Below, piece by piece: positions 30,769 to 38,813 of a stretch of DNA of 44,240 bases (position 1 is the first letter of the stretch; the number at the start of each line of letters is the position of its first letter). This DNA comes from Lachnospiraceae bacterium. Lineage in GTDB: Bacteria; Bacillota; Clostridia; Lachnospirales; Lachnospiraceae. A model generated the notes under the pieces. It had not been told where the DNA came from, ran no database searches, and saw only the letters and a list, made by a program, of their open reading frames with translations. The position numbers were made by a program, and so were the translations under genes. The stretch is from NCBI GenBank assembly GCA_017936785.1, contig JAGBEV010000003.1, positions 1-44,240 on the forward strand. The letters are read 5' to 3'.

Positions 30769-32469
30769 TTACTGATCCAACAAAGAAATATTTAATTTCT
30801 GTGTTATATAGTCTTTAAGACATACCACCTTGATTTTGACAGATGTATCGTCACTATCCAGATAATACTTTTTCATTCCGCCATTCTCACCGGGAATAAT
30901 ACGCAAAATCCTTGTCTCATCCTCAACTGATGTTTTTAACTGGGTTCCGTCTTTTACCTTGGGAGATAACTCCCAGCAGACAATATAACGAATATTGCTA
31001 AAGGAATGATTAAATGCTGTGGCTCCCAGTTGATATTTCAGTTCCACGTACCAAAATTCACAATCAGCAATTCTATTGTTGGTTTTGTTTCTTGCCAAAA
31101 GATCTATGCCTGCCGATTCATCATAATCCAATGGTTCAAAATCAAAATCGTTGGGATAAAGGGTATATAGCGAAATAAATAAACCATACAGCTCAGCCTC
31201 ATTTCTGGGCGCTAAAAAGGTCCTTTCGTTAATTACAAAATACTTCTTCTGGGTTACCAATTCCTTTCGCCTTTTAAATGCAGCTTTTTCAAATTCCAAT
31301 GTTTTCGCTTCTTCTTTCCATTTCCGCAAGGTCATAACATCATGTTTATATAAATCTATATTGATTTCATCCATGATTTCCTGAACAGCTTTTTTCAGTT
31401 CATTGATCACCTGAATATTGGTATTGGCAATAGATCCTCTGTTTGCCGTCAGTTTCAGCTTTTGACAGTTTATAAATCCATGGAGCAAGCCATAGGAATT
31501 GGACCCTGTACCAAATGAGGTAATCCATTCATTGACTCTCTGAATCGGTACAAAATCCTTACAAAGCCATAACCCGTACCGGTCAGACACTTTATATTTC
31601 CCGGTTGCGTTATTTTTTCTCATTCTGATCATAGGATTATATAATCTTTTTGCTTCATCACCTTCAAAATAAATGACAACATCATATTTAACTTCCGGCA
31701 TGGATTCCAAGGTCTGATCCTGATAAACAAATTTCTTGACATAATAATCTGCTGCCGTCTCGCCAAAGTCCTCGAACAATTTGTTAATATCATTATTCTC
31801 CGCCGCAAAGGGGTGACCCATGGCTAACTCTTCCGGTTCTTCCCTGTCCAGTGCCTGTAAATAAACTTTAAAATCCCTGAGATTCCTACCTGCAAATTGA
31901 TTTTCTACAGTACCAAGAACCGTATACCAATACAGATAATCTTTCAATATTTCCTGTTTAAACATGGACCTTTGATTGCCATTATAGCCTTCAATACAAA
32001 TATGTGTGCCTTTTTTGTATTGCTCTTCACTTTCCCTGATCTTGGGACTGTGCATCTTCCCTGCATTCAGACAGGAAAAAGCCCCGTCGCATATGGATTC
32101 ATAAGAATGATTCTCATAGCCAGTATGAACCACTACCCTGTCAGAGCGCAGATAAATTTTGGTGCCATGACCTTTTTCTCCGATGGCATACTTATTTCCT
32201 TTGGATTTTGAGTCTCCAAGATTCCAAAAATTATTTAACAATGTATCTTTAGACATTCCGACTCCATTATCATCCAGTTCTATTACAAGCTTGTCCTGAC
32301 CGTCTATCTCTTTCACATAAATGATAATTTTAAATTCAGAAGCGCCCCAATCATACGCATTATGCAATGCTTCTCTAAATATTTCCATAGGATCTCCAAA
32401 ATCGCTGGCAATCTCCAAAAATTCAGATGCCTCATTTACTTTTGGTATAATCGTTTCCCAATCTGACAT
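30769..32469 (-). CDS. GHKL (MORC/Hsp90-like) ATPase with a nuclease-like C-terminus
   Basis: A 566-residue protein. The N-terminal GHKL ATPase has the N-box (FREALHNAYDWGA, about 30-42), G1 (ELDDNGVGM) and G2 (GEKGHGTKIYL). A middle transducer-like region follows. Near residues 480-520, GIDLLARNKTN and then EFWYVELKYQ have the D and E-x-K spacing of a PD-(D/E)XK nuclease; this is an inference from motifs. It could clamp DNA on ATP binding and cut it. GAGGAG lies eight bases before ATG. It is 123 bases after recQ and is likely the last gene of the SF1/RecQ/GHKL operon. MORC-like ATPases are frequent in phage-defence and conflict systems. Confidence 0.8.
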   Translation of the reverse strand: MSDWETIIPKVNEASEFLEIASDFGDPMEIFREALHNAYDWGASEFKIIIYVKEIDGQDKLVIELDDNGVGMSKDTLLNNFWNLGDSKSKGNKYAIGEKGHGTKIYLRSDRVVVHTGYENHSYESICDGAFSCLNAGKMHSPKIRESEEQYKKGTHICIEGYNGNQRSMFKQEILKDYLYWYTVLGTVENQFAGRNLRDFKVYLQALDREEPEELAMGHPFAAENNDINKLFEDFGETAADYYVKKFVYQDQTLESMPEVKYDVVIYFEGDEAKRLYNPMIRMRKNNATGKYKVSDRYGLWLCKDFVPIQRVNEWITSFGTGSNSYGLLHGFINCQKLKLTANRGSIANTNIQVINELKKAVQEIMDEINIDLYKHDVMTLRKWKEEAKTLEFEKAAFKRRKELVTQKKYFVINERTFLAPRNEAELYGLFISLYTLYPNDFDFEPLDYDESAGIDLLARNKTNNRIADCEFWYVELKYQLGATAFNHSFSNIRYIVCWELSPKVKDGTQLKTSVEDETRILRIIPGENGGMKKYYLDSDDTSVKIKVVCLKDYITQKLNISLLDQ

Positions 32470-32592
32470 TTAAAATTCTCCTCTCGAAAGATTTATCTTA
32501 TGAAATCTTTATAACTAATCATAACACTATTTGCAGCCCCTAAGCGATAGGAAAATACATAATTTTACAAACTTTAGCAAAAAATATATTAT

Positions 32593-34848
32593 TTATTCCA
32601 GATTTAACAAAAAATGCTTTACTACGATTTCCTGCACGCCTATAGGATACTGTAATAACTGATATGGGAATCCATATTGGCTTACTCTGTCAACAGTGAT
32701 AATTCCCATTTCCCAGCCTTTTTCTGTGGGCACTTTTTTAAGAGATCCTTCTACATTTTCTTCAACAACCAGCCCTTCAGAGACAAGAAACTCCCAAATT
32801 GCTTTAAGCGTTACCTTCTTTACATTCTCCCCGGAAGTAATTTCATTCAGATGATCTTTGATATCTGAAATATAGTAATATTCTTTGTACGGAAACTTCC
32901 CTGCATCATCATGATTCAGATAAAAGTCGGACTTTTTACCTTTTGACTTTTTCTTTGGCATGTCATATGACAAATCAGTCTCTTCAGTATCTGCGGGAAT
33001 GCTAAAGGTGCTTCCCGGATGCTCCTGTACATAAGTCTGAATAGCATCAATAAATCTCTGACCGCACTTATCAAATTTTCTTTCTGCCACACCGGAAACA
33101 TTTAACATGCTGTCTTTGTCAAAAGGCACTTTGACACACATATCCACAAGTGTCTTGTCATTAAAAATAATATAGGGCGGCATTCCTTCTTCCCGCGCTA
33201 TGGTAAGTCTAAGCTCACGAAGCTTATCAAATAGCTTATAGCCATCAGCGGTAAGAGCGTCTGTACTTCTTTGCTTTCTGACTTTATTTGCTTCCTGCTT
33301 CTTTTCCTTAATCTCTCGTACTGTTATTTTTGTATTTTCGTCTTTTAAAACAGAAATATCTCCGATTTGCAGCACACTGTACTTATCCGCTGTCTGAATG
33401 ATATACCCATCCGTAATCATTTGCTCAATAAGAAGCCGAATCTCCCCTTCACTTCTATGACGTAAACTCCCGTAAGACTTGTAATTTACAGTCCCCGTCT
33501 CTTTCAGCCTTGCGCGGTTCGCACCAAGCAGCGTACCGATCACAATATTAAGACCATATCTTCCTCGGGTTTCATACAAGCAGTTTATTACCCATTTTGC
33601 ATCTGCCGTCATGTCAACTTCATGAAATTCCCGATGGCAGTTGCCGCAATTACCGCAGGCTCCTGAAGTTCTTTCGCCAAAATAATTCAGTATGTAATTG
33701 CGCAGGCAAAGGGTTGTCTTACAATACCCCTCCATAACCCGAAGTCTTTCCGCATCACGCTGCATAAGCAGTTCTATATCATCCGGATTCATATCGGTAA
33801 AATCCTTCTTTTCAAGAAGAAACTTATCAATCATGACATCCTGTGCCGAAAACAACAAAATACATTCTGATTTTTCTCCATCTCTTCCGGCACGCCCCGC
33901 CTCCTGATAATAATTTTCCATACTTTGAGGCATATTGTAATGAATCACATATCTTACATTGGATTTATCTATCCCCATTCCGAAGGCATTAGTGGCAACA
34001 ATGACCTGAACCCGGTCAAAAATAAAATCCTCCTGGTTGACTTTACGCACTTCATTGCTGAGCCCGGCATGGTAACCGGATACCGAAACGCCTTCTTTTT
34101 GTAATTCTTCATACAAGGTATCTACATTTTTTCTGGTAGCGCAGTATATGATTCCGCTTTCCCCGGCATGCTTTTTTACATAATCGATGACAAAAGCATC
34201 TTTCTTCTTCCCGGAAATGTGCTCCACGCGATAATAAAGATTTTCCCGGTCAAAACCTGTTACAACTGTATTTGGATTTTTTAGCTTCAGTATACATTCA
34301 ATGTCTGTTTTGACTTCATCAGTTGCTGTTGCAGTAAATGCGCTGATAATAGGTTTTTCCTGAAGTTTCTGTATAAACTCAACGATTTTTAGATAACTGG
34401 GTCTGAAATCCTGTCCCCACTGGGATATACAATGCGCTTCATCCACAGTAACCATTGAAATCTGTACTGCCGATGCAAATTGGATAAATCCATAGCTTTC
34501 CAGTCTTTCAGGCGCAACATAAATAATCTTGTAGGTTCCCTCGGCAGCACGGCTTAAAGCTTTGGATATCTGTGTTTCTGTTAAAGATGAATTGATGTAA
34601 GCGGCATGGATTCCTGCTTCATTTAATGCTTTTACCTGATCCTGCATTAAGGAGATCAGCGGAGAAATCACAAGTGTGATTCCCGGCAGCAAAAGTGCTG
34701 GGATTTGATAGCAGACGGATTTTCCGGCACCTGTGGGCATAATGGCAAGTGCATCTCTGCCTGCCAGTATTGAGTTAATGATTTCTTCCTGTCCCGGTCT
34801 GAATGAGTCGTAACCGAAATATATTTTTAAAGCCTCTTTTGGAGTCAT
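32593..34848 (-). CDS. recQ: RecQ-family ATP-dependent DNA helicase
   Basis: A 751-residue 3'-5' helicase. Motif 0/I is GYDSFRPGQEEII and MPTGAGKSVCYQIPAL; motif II is DEAHCISQWG; motif III is FTATA; motif VI is QEAGRAGRDG. The zinc-binding RQC region has four cysteines (YCKTTLCLRNYI, GACGNCGNC). An HRDC domain is near 560-640, and an extended C-terminal winged-helix-like tail is present. It unwinds forked or duplex DNA. The usual length is about 600, so the tail is extra. GGAGG precedes ATG. It lies 29 bases after the SF1 helicase gene. It may be a defence-linked paralogue rather than the housekeeping RecQ. Confidence 0.93.
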   Translation of the reverse strand: MTPKEALKIYFGYDSFRPGQEEIINSILAGRDALAIMPTGAGKSVCYQIPALLLPGITLVISPLISLMQDQVKALNEAGIHAAYINSSLTETQISKALSRAAEGTYKIIYVAPERLESYGFIQFASAVQISMVTVDEAHCISQWGQDFRPSYLKIVEFIQKLQEKPIISAFTATATDEVKTDIECILKLKNPNTVVTGFDRENLYYRVEHISGKKKDAFVIDYVKKHAGESGIIYCATRKNVDTLYEELQKEGVSVSGYHAGLSNEVRKVNQEDFIFDRVQVIVATNAFGMGIDKSNVRYVIHYNMPQSMENYYQEAGRAGRDGEKSECILLFSAQDVMIDKFLLEKKDFTDMNPDDIELLMQRDAERLRVMEGYCKTTLCLRNYILNYFGERTSGACGNCGNCHREFHEVDMTADAKWVINCLYETRGRYGLNIVIGTLLGANRARLKETGTVNYKSYGSLRHRSEGEIRLLIEQMITDGYIIQTADKYSVLQIGDISVLKDENTKITVREIKEKKQEANKVRKQRSTDALTADGYKLFDKLRELRLTIAREEGMPPYIIFNDKTLVDMCVKVPFDKDSMLNVSGVAERKFDKCGQRFIDAIQTYVQEHPGSTFSIPADTEETDLSYDMPKKKSKGKKSDFYLNHDDAGKFPYKEYYYISDIKDHLNEITSGENVKKVTLKAIWEFLVSEGLVVEENVEGSLKKVPTEKGWEMGIITVDRVSQYGFPYQLLQYPIGVQEIVVKHFLLNLE

Positions 34849-34877
34849 GGGCTTTCCTCCGTTTCATTTGTTTTTAA

Positions 34878-37800
34878 CTAATGTCTGACCGAAAAGTAAT
34901 TAAACAATATTTGTTTAATATGGTTATATCTTCTGGCATAGGAATTTTCCACCCGGATGATCTGCATATTATGCGCCTTACAGATTGCATTCTTTTTTCG
35001 GTCTCGCTCTTTCACTATTTCATCTTCAAAATGCTCTTTTCCATCCAATTCAATTGCCAGTACAGGTATCTCCATTTTAGATTCAACCTCATAAACAACA
35101 AAATCAAATCTTCCTGAGTAAAAGAGATCATCATGACTGATGTTATCCGCAAAAACCTGGGAAATTGCAACTTCCTTATGGATGGTATACTTTTTAGGAG
35201 CCAGCCATATATTCCCCAGAGCATGGGTCAGATTTTCCAAAAACGCTTCCTCTGTAGCTGTACTGAAAGGTTTTACTCCCAACGCCCTTGAGTTTGCTCT
35301 TTTTTGTGTTACTTGGGATCTTCCGTTTTCTTTTACATACTGCACCAGTTCAAAAAGGTCATCATTATCATCCTGATGGAGCCTGAGCAAATTTTTATAA
35401 TCAGATAATACGATCAGCTTGTCCTTTGCCCTTGAGGTTGCAACATTGATCAGTTCTCTGTTATTTTTCAGCCAGTCATAGGTCCCCGGCTTTGTTTGAT
35501 CGGTAATCGCTGTAGAAAACAATACCACATCCTTCTCATCCCCCTGGAATGCATGCACCGTTCCGCAAGCTACATTTTTTAAGTTTTCCCGTTCCAATGC
35601 CTCTTCTATTAATTTTTTCTGATTCACAAAGGGTGTGATCACTCCGATCATCTTATCCTTGTTTGCGTTTGCATAACTGACGATCTCTGATACTTCTCCG
35701 GGAGAGGTATTCTTAACATCACACCGGCTGTCAGATACATTGATATAGACAAGGGGCTCATTTTCTTTGCTGTCTGATTCAATGAAAAGCTTGGAATTGT
35801 AATATTTTCGATTGTTAAATTCAATTATTTTCTTGTGACAACGGTAATGATTATGTAAAAGCACCTCGTCACTGACTGAGTCACATGCTAAAAAGGTTTT
35901 ATACACAGAATTTTTCCGATAGTCATACTCATCAGAAACATTATATCTCCGCCGTAGCTGCTGATTCTCCAATTCACCTAACAAAATAACCGGATTTAAT
36001 TGCTGCGGATCGCCTACCAGCATCAGGCTCTCTCCACGCACAATGGGTACCAGAGAAACCGCTGTATTACACTGACTGGCTTCATCTATGATCACCATAT
36101 CGAACATGGGCTTCGGCTCGCCAAGTTTATGTGCAGAGATGCAGGTTGTTATGATGATCGGAAATATCCTTTGCAGCTTTTTAATATTTGCCTCTTCTCC
36201 TAAGTACCTGCTAAAGCTTGCTGCCTGTTCCGCTTCGTCCGCCTCAAAGATAATTTTTCGGAGATCGCTATATCTGGGTTCATCCAAACGCTTAATATAT
36301 TTTGCAGATGTAAAATATAAATACTGATACAATTCGGCTTCGTCGCTGTCCACCAAGGCAATTGCCTCTTTATCCGTTATCTCCCCATGCTCTTTGATCT
36401 GCTCCTGCACAGCCACAAGCTGTCTTCCCTGCAAATCCGTACTAAATGAGAAAAGCCCCGGAAGCCCCTGCACCTTTCCCTGATATTCCATCATCCGGTT
36501 CAAAGTTTCTCTTCGTTCTTTTAAATCCAGCACTTCTTCATATCTCTTTAAAAGATCTGATAGTTTTTTGGCACGCTCTTTTCTGTCATCCTTTCTTTTA
36601 TCAAGAGTCGCTTCATATATTGTTATATCCTTTGTCTGCATATACACATCTTTGATATGTTCAATAGCTTCTTTTACTTTATCAATATTTCCCAGACGCA
36701 GTACCGGAAAAGGAATTTTCCTTCCCTTATATTCCAGGCTTGTCAGTTTTTCATACACTCCGTTAATAGGATGGTTATTGTAGGATGAAAAAAGTACCGT
36801 TTTCTCATTAAAAAAAGCAGTAATAATGGTATTGATGATCGTATTCGTCTTACCCGTTCCGGGAGGTCCCTGAATATATGCAATAGGGTATTTCATTGCA
36901 TTATTGATGGCTAGCAGCTGATCCAGATTGATTCTTTTGTTGAGCAGCGTAATGGGATAAGGTTTCCTGCGGTTTGGGCGGCTCAACAAGTCACCAAAAA
37001 ATGCCTTAATGGGAATGGTGGCATTTCCGTTCTGATACATATTGATAATGGCATGATATTCACTATGTAAATCTAAGACAATATCCATTCCCATGCCTAT
37101 GATATAAGGCATATCATCAACACCCATTACCTGATTGTTGTGTCTGGTAATGCAATCCTTTATTCTCTCCTGATTTTTTTCAAACTCTCCCAGCAATTCA
37201 TAGTCATCTGCATCCAGATATTTACGGATATTTTCTTTTGTCCCCTCGTATGTAAATTCTGTGCATATGGTAATATCCTCAGACGGATGCAAAACCTTTC
37301 TCTTCACATCCAGATCCAATTTTCGATAGGCAAGCACATATAAGCCCCATTGGGTATGAATGCTCAGAACATTCATTGCCAACTGTTGGATCGCAAGCCG
37401 TCCTTCCTTCTTTTTCCTATCCATTTTATATTGAAAATTATTTACAATATATCTGAACTGTTCCTCGCTTAGTTGAAAGCTCTCTCCGGTAAAGCTGTCG
37501 CGATCCAAATGTTTTACTAATTTAAAGTCGGAATAATAAGGTGTAGTATCCATGCGATTACACATTTCAAGATAATTTAAGATTTTAAGATTTGCCACAT
37601 TTTCAAATATGCTTTTGTAACGGTGTGGATTAAGATAAATGTCCTCGACCAGCTTTTTATTAACAGGACAATAAGAGCCTTCTACGATTTCGGAAGATAA
37701 AATAGAATCTATGTATATATTATCAAGTTTTTTTATTTCATACAAGCCTAAATGCAGACCATCTACAGATAAGGTTTTCTTTATAATATTTAAGTTGCGG

Positions 37801-37907
37801 ATTCCGATCCAGTATTTGGTGATCTGCTCTTCTCTGTTGCGATATTCAATTTTCAGCCATTTGCCTTCGTGGATTGCTCTGAAAATATCTCTGCATATTT
37901 TGTTCAT
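34878..37907 (-). CDS. WYL-like/SF1 helicase/DUF2726-type nuclease fusion protein
   Basis: A 1009-residue protein of three parts. Residues 1-70 resemble a WYL sensor fold (AIHEGKWLKIEYRNREEQIT). The middle is an SF1 (Dna2/UPF1-like) helicase: Walker A QGPPGTGKTNTI near 345, Walker B VIIDEASQCN near 605, GDPQQLNP, HYRCHKKIIEFN, HAFQGDEKDVV and NVATSRAKDKL. The C-terminal about 120 residues look like DUF2726, a PD-(D/E)XK fold (RFDFVVYE, IELDGKEHFE). It would translocate on and cut nucleic acid. AAAGG lies before ATG. It is first in the operon with RecQ and the GHKL ATPase. Large helicase-nuclease fusions are typical of defence islands. Confidence 0.88.
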   Translation of the reverse strand: MNKICRDIFRAIHEGKWLKIEYRNREEQITKYWIGIRNLNIIKKTLSVDGLHLGLYEIKKLDNIYIDSILSSEIVEGSYCPVNKKLVEDIYLNPHRYKSIFENVANLKILNYLEMCNRMDTTPYYSDFKLVKHLDRDSFTGESFQLSEEQFRYIVNNFQYKMDRKKKEGRLAIQQLAMNVLSIHTQWGLYVLAYRKLDLDVKRKVLHPSEDITICTEFTYEGTKENIRKYLDADDYELLGEFEKNQERIKDCITRHNNQVMGVDDMPYIIGMGMDIVLDLHSEYHAIINMYQNGNATIPIKAFFGDLLSRPNRRKPYPITLLNKRINLDQLLAINNAMKYPIAYIQGPPGTGKTNTIINTIITAFFNEKTVLFSSYNNHPINGVYEKLTSLEYKGRKIPFPVLRLGNIDKVKEAIEHIKDVYMQTKDITIYEATLDKRKDDRKERAKKLSDLLKRYEEVLDLKERRETLNRMMEYQGKVQGLPGLFSFSTDLQGRQLVAVQEQIKEHGEITDKEAIALVDSDEAELYQYLYFTSAKYIKRLDEPRYSDLRKIIFEADEAEQAASFSRYLGEEANIKKLQRIFPIIITTCISAHKLGEPKPMFDMVIIDEASQCNTAVSLVPIVRGESLMLVGDPQQLNPVILLGELENQQLRRRYNVSDEYDYRKNSVYKTFLACDSVSDEVLLHNHYRCHKKIIEFNNRKYYNSKLFIESDSKENEPLVYINVSDSRCDVKNTSPGEVSEIVSYANANKDKMIGVITPFVNQKKLIEEALERENLKNVACGTVHAFQGDEKDVVLFSTAITDQTKPGTYDWLKNNRELINVATSRAKDKLIVLSDYKNLLRLHQDDNDDLFELVQYVKENGRSQVTQKRANSRALGVKPFSTATEEAFLENLTHALGNIWLAPKKYTIHKEVAISQVFADNISHDDLFYSGRFDFVVYEVESKMEIPVLAIELDGKEHFEDEIVKERDRKKNAICKAHNMQIIRVENSYARRYNHIKQILFNYFSVRH

Positions 37908-38130
37908 TGGGTACCTTTCGTAGGATTAGCTTCTTTATGGGGTTGTTTATAATTTAGCTTTACCGTAGTTTAAATCTAACTATTTTATAAGTCTTTCGGT
38001 AGTTCTGGTTTCGCACTCAGCATAAATATAATCAATAATATTTTTTCCTGTATTAATACGAACACTGCATTGTTACATAAAAAGTATATTATAAGCTTAA
38101 AATATAGTTGAATTATTACGCTAGAACTTT

Positions 38131-38766
38131 TTAATCATTTTCATCACCTAATTCATCTTTATAATCACTTTTTGATTCTTCTATCAAAAGCAAAATATTA
38201 TCTAGCACCTCAACCAATTTATCATGATATTTATCGACATTTTCTTCAGTATCAAATTCGGGTAAATAAGACCTAGTCTCAAAAAGTAAAAAATCTACTA
38301 AAAAATGTACTAGTTTATCAATTAGTATATCCCATTCTTCAATCTTACAATTTTTCATGCAGGCAGGAATTTGATTTGATTCAGTCGAAAGGTAGTCAAG
38401 AAACTTTTGAGCCAAATTAGACAATTGTATGCCTAAGGATTCATATCCTGCTCCTTTTTTTCTTATTTCTTCATTACTACTGAACAAATATAAACTTTCC
38501 ATAGGTTTACATCTATTATCTGAAACTAAGCGTTTTAGTCGCAATATATATTTTTTTAAATTAATATGATACCCAAAAACAGCTTCTCGCCTTTTTCGTT
38601 TATACTCTAATAAAACTTCTGACACTTTTTTCCCTCCAATAAGAATCGCAATAATTGCAACTACTAGACTAAACAGAGAAATACTATTTGCCATAAAATC
38701 ACTGGCAATAAATTTATATACCGTTTTACATATAAATATACCATTTTTTATATATATTAATTTCAT
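38131..38766 (-). CDS. Membrane protein with cytoplasmic alpha-helical domain, partner of the NTPase
   Basis: A 211-residue protein with one transmembrane helix near residues 27-45 (SLFSLVVAIIAILIGG) and a helical, charged cytoplasmic part. A possible second weak hydrophobic stretch lies in the first 15 residues. I do not recognise a family. I use ATG 38766 because GGAG lies nine bases before it; an earlier GTG (38817) overlaps the NTPase stop. It starts 48 bases after the NTPase gene. A small membrane protein next to a STAND-like NTPase suggests a membrane-acting effector, but that is inference. Codon use is very AT-rich, as for its neighbour. Confidence 0.65.
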   Translation of the reverse strand: MKLIYIKNGIFICKTVYKFIASDFMANSISLFSLVVAIIAILIGGKKVSEVLLEYKRKRREAVFGYHINLKKYILRLKRLVSDNRCKPMESLYLFSSNEEIRKKGAGYESLGIQLSNLAQKFLDYLSTESNQIPACMKNCKIEEWDILIDKLVHFLVDFLLFETRSYLPEFDTEENVDKYHDKLVEVLDNILLLIEESKSDYKDELGDEND

Positions 38767-38813
38767 ACATAATATCTCCAAATTCCTAATATAAAATACA
38801 TAAAAAAATATAA

